From Nitrospirota bacterium (GTDB taxonomy: Bacteria; Nitrospirota; UBA9217): a stretch of 8,959 nucleotides of DNA. Position numbers and translations under genes: made by a program. The DNA lies in NCBI GenBank assembly GCA_027456925.1, contig DAIDTZ010000323.1, forward strand, positions 1-8,959, in the 5' to 3' direction. Shown here one piece after another: positions 1-5,808 of this stretch. Every line of letters starts with the position of its first letter. Position 1 is the stretch's first letter. The notes under the pieces were generated by a model. It worked only from the letters and a program-made list of their open reading frames with translations. It was not told where the DNA came from and searched no databases.

Positions 1-210
1 TTTCCCCTGGATCGGCGCGTCCCTATATACAATGCTGCCTGCATCGGGCGAAAGAAACCCGGACAGGAGGTCAAAAAGGGTGGTCTTGCCCGCGCCGTTC
101 GGCCCGATCACGGCCTTGATGCAGCCCTGCTGCACGGTGAAAGACACGTCCTTCACGGCCTGGAGCCCGCCGAAGCGCTTGCTGATATTTTTTACTTCGA
201 GTAGAGCCAT
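1..210 (-). CDS. livG: LivG-type ABC transporter ATP-binding protein (5' part only)
   Basis: Only the first 70 codons are present; the gene continues beyond the left edge. The product should be one of the two cytoplasmic ATPases that power a branched-chain-amino-acid-type (HAAT) importer. It begins MALLEVKNISKRFGG, the usual LivG opening with the aromatic A-loop region near residue 13. A complete Walker A motif, GPNGAGKTT, lies at about residues 36-44, followed by LFDLLSGF. The ATG at 208-210 has a modest Shine-Dalgarno (AAGGG, 5-6 bases upstream). It follows livM in the same direction after a gap of 100 bases that holds a repeat. Signature motif, Walker B and H-loop are outside the window, so activity cannot be judged. 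LivG is preferred to LivF because of the KRFGGLQAV segment and the position directly after livM. Confidence 0.93.
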   Translation of the reverse strand, partial: MALLEVKNISKRFGGLQAVKDVSFTVQQGCIKAVIGPNGAGKTTLFDLLSGFLSPDAGSIVYRDAPIQGK

Positions 211-222
211 AAGAACCCTTTG

Positions 223-345
223 CCACGGAAGCGCGGAGACACGGAGAAAATAGACTTCAAGTTTAGGGGTGATGTTTCAGCCGATGGTTGACGGCTTCGT
301 AAAAAAGGCCTCAAGCTTTCCTCGGTGCCTCTGTGTCTCCGTGGC
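223..345. repeat. Inverted pair of low-complexity intergenic repeat arms (livM-livG gap)
   Basis: Two arms of about 25 bases, at roughly 222-246 and 321-345, are imperfect inverted copies. By hand alignment 19 of 25 positions match, and five of the six differences are A/G transitions. The shared core reads GCCACGGA followed by a purine-rich stretch with CAC. The right arm lies inside the 3' end of livM. From memory, strings of this CCACGGAGACAC type occur as scattered intergenic repeats in several environmental bacterial genomes. A long imperfect hairpin could form in the transcript between livM and livG. Confidence 0.6.
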
Positions 346-1408
346 TGCTCTTAAATTTAAGCATTACCATCTTCACCAGCCTCCGCAGATCCGAGCCGAT
401 GATGCCGTCGGGCGCGAAGAGCATGATGACGATCAAAATGGCGCCGAACACCGCGTCGTCATAGCTCCCGAAATATCCCCGGAGCGAACAGAAATTCAAC
501 ACCACGCTCATGATGAGCGTTCCCCAGATGCTGCCCATGCCGCCCACGGCAACGATCGCCACGTAGCGCACGGACTTCATGACCCCCGCCTCGGACGGTC
601 CGATGCCGCCGTTATAGTGTGTCAGAAACACGCCGGCCACGGCTGCAAGCACGGCGGAGAGCATGAAGGTATACAACTTGAAACGCGCGGTGTCCACGCC
701 CATGGCGCTTGCCGCGTCTTCCGCCCCGTGGATAGAGCGGAGCGCCCTACCAACCCGCGAGTGAATAAGGTTCGTTGACAGCACCATGACGACGGTCACC
801 AGGCCCCAGGCAATATAGTAGTTCGGCACGCGAAGCGCTGTTTCGCCGCTCACGCTCATGCCGAAGCCGAGCGGAAAGGGGGGCACGCTCGAAATTACGT
901 CAGCAGCGCCGAAGCGCTGGGTGCCGAGCACGATGCTGTAGATGATCGTGCCGAAGCCGAGGGTCGCCATGGCGAGATAATGTCCCCTGAGCCGGAGCAC
1001 GGGGATGCCGATGGCCCAGGCGACGCCCAGGGCCAAAAGGACGGCCGCAACAAAAGCGACCCAGGGATGGAAGCATAACGTAATGCCGCCGTACAGGTCC
1101 TGGCGGGACACAAGAATGTGCAGCTTTGTCAAAAGAGCGACCAGCGCCCTGTCCTTGTACGCTGACAGATCGAGGGTCGTAAGCACCGCCGAGGTGTAGC
1201 CGCCGATGGCGAAGAACCCGGCGTGTCCCAGCGAGATCTGGCCTGCAAAGCCCATCAGGAGGCAAAGCCCGATCACGATGAGCGAATAATAGGCCGCCAT
1301 CGTGAGCTGGGTCAGGTAAAAGGCCTTCCCGCTCACAAGCGTAAGCAGCTGAATGACCGCGATCACCACGAGCAGGGCAAACGCCGGAGTATAGCGCGAA
1401 GTCCTCAT
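311..1408 (-). CDS. livM: Branched-chain amino acid ABC transporter permease LivM
   Basis: Inner-membrane permease of a HAAT importer, 365 residues. The family motif GFAGQISLGHAGFFAIGGY is at residues 53-71. The cytoplasmic coupling (EAA-like) loop, with GAEDAASAMGVD, lies near 228-239. Multiple hydrophobic helices run from residue 8 to about 332, ending in the typical MLFAPDGIIG. The ATG at 1406-1408 overlaps the livH stop by one base (TGATG) and has AAAGGA six bases upstream, so translation is probably coupled. Two oddities stand out. Residues of about 79-115 form an extra segment after the GGYTSA helix that most LivM proteins of this size seem to lack. The last dozen residues (SSHGDTEAPRKA) are encoded by a dispersed repeat rather than by conserved livM sequence. 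Function as a permease is secure; the substrate is not. Confidence 0.95.
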   Translation of the reverse strand: MRTSRYTPAFALLVVIAVIQLLTLVSGKAFYLTQLTMAAYYSLIVIGLCLLMGFAGQISLGHAGFFAIGGYTSAVLTTLDLSAYKDRALVALLTKLHILVSRQDLYGGITLCFHPWVAFVAAVLLALGVAWAIGIPVLRLRGHYLAMATLGFGTIIYSIVLGTQRFGAADVISSVPPFPLGFGMSVSGETALRVPNYYIAWGLVTVVMVLSTNLIHSRVGRALRSIHGAEDAASAMGVDTARFKLYTFMLSAVLAAVAGVFLTHYNGGIGPSEAGVMKSVRYVAIVAVGGMGSIWGTLIMSVVLNFCSLRGYFGSYDDAVFGAILIVIMLFAPDGIIGSDLRRLVKMVMLKFKSSHGDTEAPRKA

Positions 1409-2295
1409 CAGAAATCCTTTAACTTCATGGCTTCTTTATTTCCGAACAGGCCGCTGGGCCGGACGAACAGCATGGCGAGCAGGATCGCGATCGAGATCGC
1501 GTCTTTGTACGCCGTGGGCAGGACCCAGATGCTGAAGGATTCGAGGATGCCGAGAATGAAGCCGGCCCCGACGGCGGCCATGCTGTTGCCGAGCCCGCCC
1601 AGGATGGCCACGGTGAACCCTTTGATGGCGAGCCCCGTGCCGACGTTGTACTGCGTATAGGTGATCGGCGAGACGACGCACCCCGCAAGAGCGCCTATTC
1701 CTGCCGAGAGCACGAAGGAGAAAGTGACTATGTTTCTGGTCGGGATGCCGCAGAGCGCGGCCGCCTCGCGGTTTGCGGCGCAGGCGCGCATTTCCCTGCC
1801 GAGCATGGTGAATTTGAAAAAGAGATTGAGCAGCACTACGATGACGGTGCAGACGCCGATGCTCCAGAGGACCTGGGGCGACACGCGCACGCCGCCGAGC
1901 GAAAGCGCCGAGACCTCGTTGCCGGTGAAGTAGGGCAGGGACCGGACACCCTCGCCCCACACTGCGAGCGCCCCTTCCCGGATCAGGATCGAAATGCCGA
2001 TGGTGATGACGATCATCCGGAGCACCGAGGGCTTCACGAGCCAGCGGATGAAGGCGACCTCGATCAACCCGCCGATGATCATGGTAATGAGGACGGCCCC
2101 CAGGATCGCGAGCGGCAACGGCAGGAACGCGTGCAAGGTCACGGCAGTCATGCCGCCGAGCATCACGAACTCTCCCTGGGCGAAATTGATGATGCCCGTG
2201 GTGTTGTAGATGATGTTGAACCCGATGCCGACGCTGGCGTAGATGGTGCCGTAGGTAAGGCCGGCCACGAGATACTGGAAGAAAAGCTCGATCAA
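1408..2295 (-). CDS. livH: Branched-chain amino acid ABC transporter permease LivH
   Basis: Inner-membrane permease that pairs with LivM. Starting at the TTG at 2293-2295 it is 295 residues, the normal LivH length, opening MIELFFQYLVAGLTYGTIYA. The family motif NTTGIINFAQGEFVMLGG lies at residues 31-48. The coupling loop REMRACAANREAAALCGI is at 167-184, and the GFTVAILGGLGN helix entry is at 226-237. It ends with the typical LLAMLFVRPSGLFG. The open frame continues upstream to 2421, but those 42 codons come from a low-complexity repeat and look nothing like LivH. The TTG is supported by GGAG about 7 bases upstream (complement of 2302-2305). The gene is preceded by livK and overlaps livM by one base. 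Confidence 0.93.
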   Translation of the reverse strand: MIELFFQYLVAGLTYGTIYASVGIGFNIIYNTTGIINFAQGEFVMLGGMTAVTLHAFLPLPLAILGAVLITMIIGGLIEVAFIRWLVKPSVLRMIVITIGISILIREGALAVWGEGVRSLPYFTGNEVSALSLGGVRVSPQVLWSIGVCTVIVVLLNLFFKFTMLGREMRACAANREAAALCGIPTRNIVTFSFVLSAGIGALAGCVVSPITYTQYNVGTGLAIKGFTVAILGGLGNSMAAVGAGFILGILESFSIWVLPTAYKDAISIAILLAMLFVRPSGLFGNKEAMKLKDF

Positions 2296-2322
2296 AACGT
2301 GCTCCGAACTGCGCAAAAAAAT

Positions 2323-2449
2323 TTTACCGCAGAGAACGCGCCCTGCACGCGCGCTATCGCACTCGTAAGCGCTGGGTGCAAGCAGAGGTCGCGGAGGAGG
2401 TCCAGTCGTTAAAGACATCATCTCCGCGTCCCGGCTTCTCTGCGGTAAA
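2323..2449. repeat. Inverted repeat pair flanking the livK-livH gap
   Basis: A 14-base string, TTTACCGCAGAGAA, at 2323-2336 recurs exactly inverted at 2436-2449. The two arms enclose about 100 bases that carry further GAGG/GCGGAGG low-complexity sequence. The pair fills the gap between the livK stop (2457-2459) and the livH start. From memory, CGCAGAGACGCAGAG-type strings are dispersed intergenic repeats in many environmental bacterial genomes. The pair could fold as a long-loop hairpin in the operon mRNA and might separate the expression level of livK from that of the membrane genes. Confidence 0.7.
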
Positions 2450-2456
2450 TTACTTA

Positions 2457-3602
2457 CTATTTTTCCAGCACCGCGAACTTGCCGTCCTTCACGGTCAGCA
2501 TCTCGAAGGCGTTGGCGTCGAGACCGTTGTGGTCCGTGGGGGAGAAGTTGAAGATCCCCGCCGTGCCGACCAGGCCTTTCATGTTCTCGATGGTGGTCCG
2601 GACCTTTTCCTCGTCAACTACGCCCGTTGCTATGATCGCCTGCTGCATGATCTTCATGGCGTCATAGGCATGGCCGCCGAAGGTGCTTACGTCTTCCTTG
2701 TATTTTGCCTCATACTCTTTCTTGTACGACTCAAGGACCTTCTTCTGGGGGTTCTTGTCCGACAGCGTATCCGCAACGAGCAGCCTGCCTGCCGGGAAGA
2801 TGACGCCGTCCGCGGCAGCGCCGGCGGCCTGCACGTATTTGATGTTGCCGAAGCCGTGGCTCTGGAAGATCGGTATGGTCAGGCCCATCTGGCGCGCGTT
2901 CTTGATCACGATGGCCTGGGCCGGCTCGATGGACCAGTTCACGATGGCCTGAACCTTGGCCGCCTTGATCTTCGTCACCTCGGCGGTCAGGTCCGTGGCG
3001 GAACTGTTGTAGACTTCGCTCAAAACGATCTGGATCCCATGTTCCGGCGCGAGTTTCTCGATCTGCTGCTTGCCGGCATTGCCGAAGCCCGTGTTGGAGG
3101 ACAGTACGCCGATCTTCGTAATGCCCATCTTCTTCATCTGCCGGAAGATCCGGATCACGGCGTCGCTGTCCTTCTGGGGCGTTTTGAAGACGTACTTGGC
3201 AACGGGATTGACGATCGCCTCTGCAGCGGCGCAGGACAGGAGAATGGTTTTCCCCTGCTCGGCGATGTCCTTTATCTTCATGGTCTCACCGGAGGTCGAC
3301 GGCCCGATGATGGCAAAGACCTTGTCTTCATCGATCAGCTGCTTGGCAAAGGAGACCGCCTTCTCCGGGCTGCCGCCGGAGTCCTTGATCACGAGCTCCA
3401 CCTTCTTGCCTTCGATGCCGCCCTTTGCGTTGATGTCCTCAGCCATCATTTCCAGCGTCTTTGCCTCAGGCGCGCCGAGGAACGATGCCGGCCCGGTCAC
3501 GGCCAGGATCGCGCCGATCTTGATGGTGCCTGCCGCCAATGCCGGAGCGACCGACAGGGCGAGGATGCATGCTGCAACTGCAATAAGCTTCAGTATTCTC
3601 AT
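2457..3602 (-). CDS. livK: Periplasmic amino acid-binding protein, LivK type (type 1 fold)
   Basis: Substrate-binding protein of the importer, 381 residues. A Sec signal peptide occupies residues 1 to about 23: MRILK, a hydrophobic core, then APALA with cleavage near A23/A24. There is no lipobox cysteine, so the protein should be soluble in the periplasm. The mature start GTIKIGAILAVTGPASFLG and the following EDINAKGGIEGKKVELVIKD are characteristic of the Peripla_BP_6 family. IIGPSTSGETM at 98-108 is the expected ligand-contact region of lobe 1, and FGGHAYDAM at 308-316 matches the conserved lobe 2 GYDA-like motif. The ATG has a strong Shine-Dalgarno (AAGGAGG, complement of about 3613-3619). 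It sits between the ACT gene and livH, reading the same way. Ligand identity cannot be read from the sequence; branched-chain or aromatic amino acids, or an aromatic acid, are all possible. Confidence 0.95.
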   Translation of the reverse strand: MRILKLIAVAACILALSVAPALAAGTIKIGAILAVTGPASFLGAPEAKTLEMMAEDINAKGGIEGKKVELVIKDSGGSPEKAVSFAKQLIDEDKVFAIIGPSTSGETMKIKDIAEQGKTILLSCAAAEAIVNPVAKYVFKTPQKDSDAVIRIFRQMKKMGITKIGVLSSNTGFGNAGKQQIEKLAPEHGIQIVLSEVYNSSATDLTAEVTKIKAAKVQAIVNWSIEPAQAIVIKNARQMGLTIPIFQSHGFGNIKYVQAAGAAADGVIFPAGRLLVADTLSDKNPQKKVLESYKKEYEAKYKEDVSTFGGHAYDAMKIMQQAIIATGVVDEEKVRTTIENMKGLVGTAGIFNFSPTDHNGLDANAFEMLTVKDGKFAVLEK

Positions 3603-3630
3603 TGGTTCTCTTCCTCCTTAAGAATGATGT

Positions 3631-3647
3631 CCCCCGCGAAGCGGGGG
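3631..3647 (-). other. Short perfect GC hairpin between ACT gene and livK
   Basis: CCCCCGC at 3631-3637 pairs perfectly with GCGGGGG at 3641-3647 around a three-base loop. It lies in the 52-base gap between the ACT stop and the livK start. No U-run follows on the minus strand, so it is not a classic intrinsic terminator. An mRNA-stabilising or partial attenuating hairpin ahead of a highly translated binding-protein gene is the most reasonable reading. Confidence 0.55.
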
Positions 3648-3654
3648 CTGGTCC

Positions 3655-4086
3655 CTAGAACGCGAGCACTTCTTCGCGCTTCAGAATCTTGAACCCGGCC
3701 TTTTGCAGGGTATCGATCGCCTTCCCGATCCCGTCGAACCGGAAAATGAGAACGGCGTTGCCCTCGCATTTCTGGACGAAGGCGTACATATACTCGACAT
3801 TGACCCTCTGGTCCTGAAGCGCGCTTAAGATGCCCGCAAGCCCGCCCGGCCGGTCGGGGAGCACAACGGCAACGACCTCGTTCGTTCCCACGGTAAAGCC
3901 GTTCTCCTTGAGGAGTCGCGTCGTCTTCTCGATATCGTCGACGATGAGACGGAGGATCCCGAAATCGGCCGTGTCGGCAAGCGAGAGCGCCCGGATGTTG
4001 ATCCCGTTTCTGGCCAGGATGTCGGTGATTTCCGCGAGACGGCCCGACTTGTTCTCAAGGAATATGGATATTTGTTCTACCTTCAC
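3655..4086 (-). CDS. Tandem ACT-domain protein, likely amino acid sensor
   Basis: A stand-alone protein of two ACT domains, 143 residues, with no catalytic domain. ACT1 covers about residues 3-66, with ENKSGRLAEITDILARNGIN around its ligand-binding turn. ACT2 covers about 71-138, with LPDRPGGLAGILSAL in the same place. ACT domains bind amino acids at dimer interfaces, so a sensing or allosteric role in the cytoplasm is inferred. The GTG at 4084-4086 is chosen because AGGAGG stands five bases upstream and MKVEQISIFLENKSGRL is a natural ACT start. The 18 codons that extend the frame to 4140 fall in the predicted structured leader. It is the first gene of the unit and lies 52 bases before livK. 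From memory, similar proteins often neighbour phenylacetate-CoA ligase and indolepyruvate oxidoreductase genes in anaerobes; neither is visible here. Confidence 0.88.
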   Translation of the reverse strand: MKVEQISIFLENKSGRLAEITDILARNGINIRALSLADTADFGILRLIVDDIEKTTRLLKENGFTVGTNEVVAVVLPDRPGGLAGILSALQDQRVNVEYMYAFVQKCEGNAVLIFRFDGIGKAIDTLQKAGFKILKREEVLAF

Positions 4087-4098
4087 GGGTTCCTCCTG

Positions 4099-4149
4099 CC
4101 CGAACGGAATGCCGTTGAAGCCGCGGCAAAAGAACGACAACGGTTCGGG
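4099..4149 (-). promoter_or_regulatory. Structured mRNA leader ending at the ACT gene Shine-Dalgarno
   Basis: On the minus strand CCCGAAC (4149-4143) pairs with GTTCGGG (4105-4099). Directly inside it, CGTTG (4142-4138) pairs with CAACG (4117-4113). This gives 12 base pairs interrupted by a seven-base bulge on the 3' side, with a 20-base apical loop containing the palindrome GCCGCGGC. The stem begins about five bases from the predicted transcription start and ends one base before the AGGAGG. It could protect the 5' end or gate ribosome access. I do not recognise it as a known riboswitch. Confidence 0.5.
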
Positions 4150-4160
4150 AGAAACGAATA

Positions 4161-4190
4161 ATAATAAGTCGATTTCCGTGTATTTGTCAA
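4161..4190 (-). promoter_or_regulatory. Sigma-70-like promoter of the ACT-liv operon
   Basis: On the minus strand TTGACA (complement of 4185-4190), a perfect -35 box, is followed after 18 bases by TATTAT (complement of 4161-4166), a five-of-six match to the -10 box. Transcription would begin near 4154, about 68 bases before the GTG of the ACT gene. No other good promoter was seen further down the unit, so this one probably drives ACT, livK, livH, livM and livG together. Confidence 0.75.
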
Positions 4191-4291
4191 GGTAAAGCTG
4201 TTGCGGGTAAATCAGAAATTCCTGGGGCCCGGAGACGCCCGGCCGGCCCCATCGATGGACAAATTATTTCATCTTGCCTTTTCCAACTATT

Positions 4292-4297
4292 TATACT
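4292..4297 (+). promoter_or_regulatory. Possible -10 box of the purine permease gene
   Basis: TATACT lies 13 bases before the chosen ATG at 4310. No convincing -35 stands at the right distance; TTGCCT at 4274-4279 is only 12 bases away. If used, the transcript would have almost no leader, in keeping with the lack of a Shine-Dalgarno. The divergent gap (4191-4309) also contains a GC-rich interrupted stem, 4224-4232 with 4243-4250, of unknown role. Confidence 0.3.
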
Positions 4298-4309
4298 ATT
4301 TTTTACACC

Positions 4310-5611
4310 ATGGAAAAATATTTTGAATTCGCAAAACATAAAACGAGCTACAAGCAGGAGGTCCTCGCGGGTATCGCCACGTTTCTCACCATGGCCTACA
4401 TCATCGTCGTGAATCCCGCGATCCTCGAGGCAGCCGGCATTCCCAAGGGCCCGTCCATGGTTGCCACGATCCTGTCAGCTGCTTTCGGCACGCTCATTAT
4501 GGGGGTCTATGCAAAACGTCCCTTTGCCATCGCCCCCTACATGGGCGAAAACGCCTTCATCGCCTTCACCGTGGTCCGCGTGCTCGGGATTCCCTGGCAA
4601 ACCGCGCTCGGCGCGATCTTTGTCGCCGGCGTCCTGTTCACGGTGCTCACGCTCACCCGGGTGCGGGGCTGGCTCGCCGACACGCTTCCCCGGTCGCTCA
4701 AGCACAGCTTCTCCGTCGGGATCGGACTCTTTCTGACGTTCATCGGCCTCAACCTGACCGGCATCGTGACGCTCGGCGTGCCCGGAGCGCCTGTCGGCCT
4801 GGGCAGGCTTTCGCAGCCCACGGTGCTGCTTGCTGTTTTCGGTTTCTTCATCATTATCTGGCTAATGATCAGGAAGGTCCGGGGCGCCGTCATCATCGGG
4901 GTCCTCGCGACAACGCTTCTTTCCTTTGCCCTGAAACTGACGCCCCTGCCCGCGTCCTGGATAAGCCTGCCGCCGAGCCTTGGCCCCATTGCCCTGCACG
5001 TGAATATCGCGGACGCGCTCAGTCTTAAGAACCTGCCTGTTGCGCTCATCATTTTCGTGATGGCCTTCGTGGATACCGTGGGCACGCTGATCGGCCTGTC
5101 GGCTCGCGCCGGGCTTTTGGACAAGAACGGGAACCTGCCCCAGATCGAAAAACCCATGCTTGCCGACGCACTGGCAAACCTGATAGCGCCGCTGCTCGGT
5201 ACGACGACCACGGGGGCCTATGTGGAATCGGCCGCGGGGATCACCGAAGGCGGCCGCACGGGCTTTACGGCAATTGTCGCGGCAACGCTCTTTCTGCTGG
5301 CGCTGTTCTTCGCGCCGATCCTTACCGCGGTCCCTCCCCACGCCTACGGCGCCGCGCTCGTCGTGATCGGCATTTTCATGGTGAGCCCGCTCCCCCAGAT
5401 CGACGTCAATGATTATACGGAGCTCGTGCCCGCCTTTCTCACGATCGTGCTCATGATCTTCACGTTCAACATCGGCGTGGGCATGACCGCGGGCCTGCTC
5501 AGCTACCCGGTTTTAAAAACCCTGGCGGGCAAGTACAGGGACGTGCCTGCCGGCATGTGGGTCTTTGCGGCGCTGTCGCTGCTCTTCTACGTCTTCTATC
5601 CCTACCGGTAA
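4310..5611 (+). CDS. NCS2/AzgA-type purine (adenine/guanine/hypoxanthine) permease
   Basis: Inner-membrane, probably proton-coupled, nucleobase importer of the AzgA/PbuG branch, 433 residues, the usual size. It starts MEKYFEFAKHKTSYKQEVLAG, as the family does, followed by FLTMAYIIVVNP at 25-36. APYMGENAFIAF at 75-86 corresponds to the TM3 substrate motif (usually GLNAFFA-like). FVDTVGTLIGLSARAGLLDK at 253-272 is the TM8 region. GTTTTGAYVESAAGITEGGRTG at 297-318 holds the TM10 glutamate E306. About 13 hydrophobic helices are visible. The ATG is chosen over an upstream in-frame TTG (4274) because homology begins there; neither has a clear Shine-Dalgarno. The TM8 motif lacks the first Asp of the DxxD pattern I expect in this family (A252 here). 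It diverges from the liv unit. Which purine it carries is not known. Confidence 0.9.
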   Translation: MEKYFEFAKHKTSYKQEVLAGIATFLTMAYIIVVNPAILEAAGIPKGPSMVATILSAAFGTLIMGVYAKRPFAIAPYMGENAFIAFTVVRVLGIPWQTALGAIFVAGVLFTVLTLTRVRGWLADTLPRSLKHSFSVGIGLFLTFIGLNLTGIVTLGVPGAPVGLGRLSQPTVLLAVFGFFIIIWLMIRKVRGAVIIGVLATTLLSFALKLTPLPASWISLPPSLGPIALHVNIADALSLKNLPVALIIFVMAFVDTVGTLIGLSARAGLLDKNGNLPQIEKPMLADALANLIAPLLGTTTTGAYVESAAGITEGGRTGFTAIVAATLFLLALFFAPILTAVPPHAYGAALVVIGIFMVSPLPQIDVNDYTELVPAFLTIVLMIFTFNIGVGMTAGLLSYPVLKTLAGKYRDVPAGMWVFAALSLLFYVFYPYR

Positions 5612-5700
5612 GGGGAAAGGGGGAAGGGAAAGGCGAAAGGGAGAAACAGCCTATTCGAAGGTCTTTATCCCCATCTCGCCTCTTACTTCTCCATTTCTCC
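5612..5700. repeat. Long imperfect inverted repeat, purine arm and pyrimidine arm
   Basis: Starting right after the permease stop, 5612-5646 is all purine except one C at 5634. After a short spacer, 5662-5700 is its imperfect reverse complement. In fixed register the outer 19 positions match at 13, and the AGGCGA core (5631-5636 against 5676-5682) matches fully. Several mismatches would be G-U pairs in RNA. A long hairpin could form at the 3' end of the permease mRNA. There is no U-run, so it is not a standard terminator. The gap otherwise holds only the channel promoter. Confidence 0.6.
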
Positions 5701-5743
5701 TGAAAAAGATTTCGACGTAAGGCCCTTTGTTCCGTAATTATTT

Positions 5744-5771
5744 TTGACACCTGAAAATATTCTGATACAAT
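5744..5771 (+). promoter_or_regulatory. Sigma-70-like promoter of the potassium channel gene
   Basis: TTGACA (5744-5749, perfect) and TACAAT (5766-5771, five of six) are separated by 16 bases. Transcription would start near 5778, giving a leader of about 30 bases. The upstream in-frame ATG at 5770 overlaps the -10 box and so cannot be the translation start. Confidence 0.8.
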
Positions 5772-5808
5772 GCCGATACACCGCAGCGGCTTTACTGCGA
5801 AGAAGATT

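Noticed and set aside
223..345. CRISPR-like array
   Set aside because: There are only two inverted arms, not direct repeats with spacers, and no cas genes are nearby.
2296..2421. 42-codon N-terminal extension of livH
   Set aside because: It is encoded by low-complexity repeat sequence. LivH homology and a Shine-Dalgarno both begin at the TTG at 2295.
2376..3692. 438-codon open frame on the plus strand opposite livK
   Set aside because: It is the antisense shadow of a GC-rich gene. It has His/Asp/Gly-rich low-quality composition, no recognisable domain, and the livK frame on the other strand is unmistakable with signal peptide and Shine-Dalgarno.
4087..4140. 18-codon N-terminal extension of the ACT protein
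   Set aside because: It lies in the predicted leader. AGGAGG is five bases before the GTG at 4086, where ACT homology starts.
4224..4250. GC-rich interrupted stem in the divergent gap, considered as a terminator
   Set aside because: It lies upstream of both divergent genes, has no U-run on either strand and could arise by chance in GC-rich DNA.
4274..4309. Upstream TTG start for the purine permease
   Set aside because: It has no Shine-Dalgarno, adds residues outside the family alignment and overlaps the likely promoter.
5770..5808. Upstream ATG start for the potassium channel
   Set aside because: The ATG overlaps the -10 box of a strong promoter, so it would not be in the transcript.
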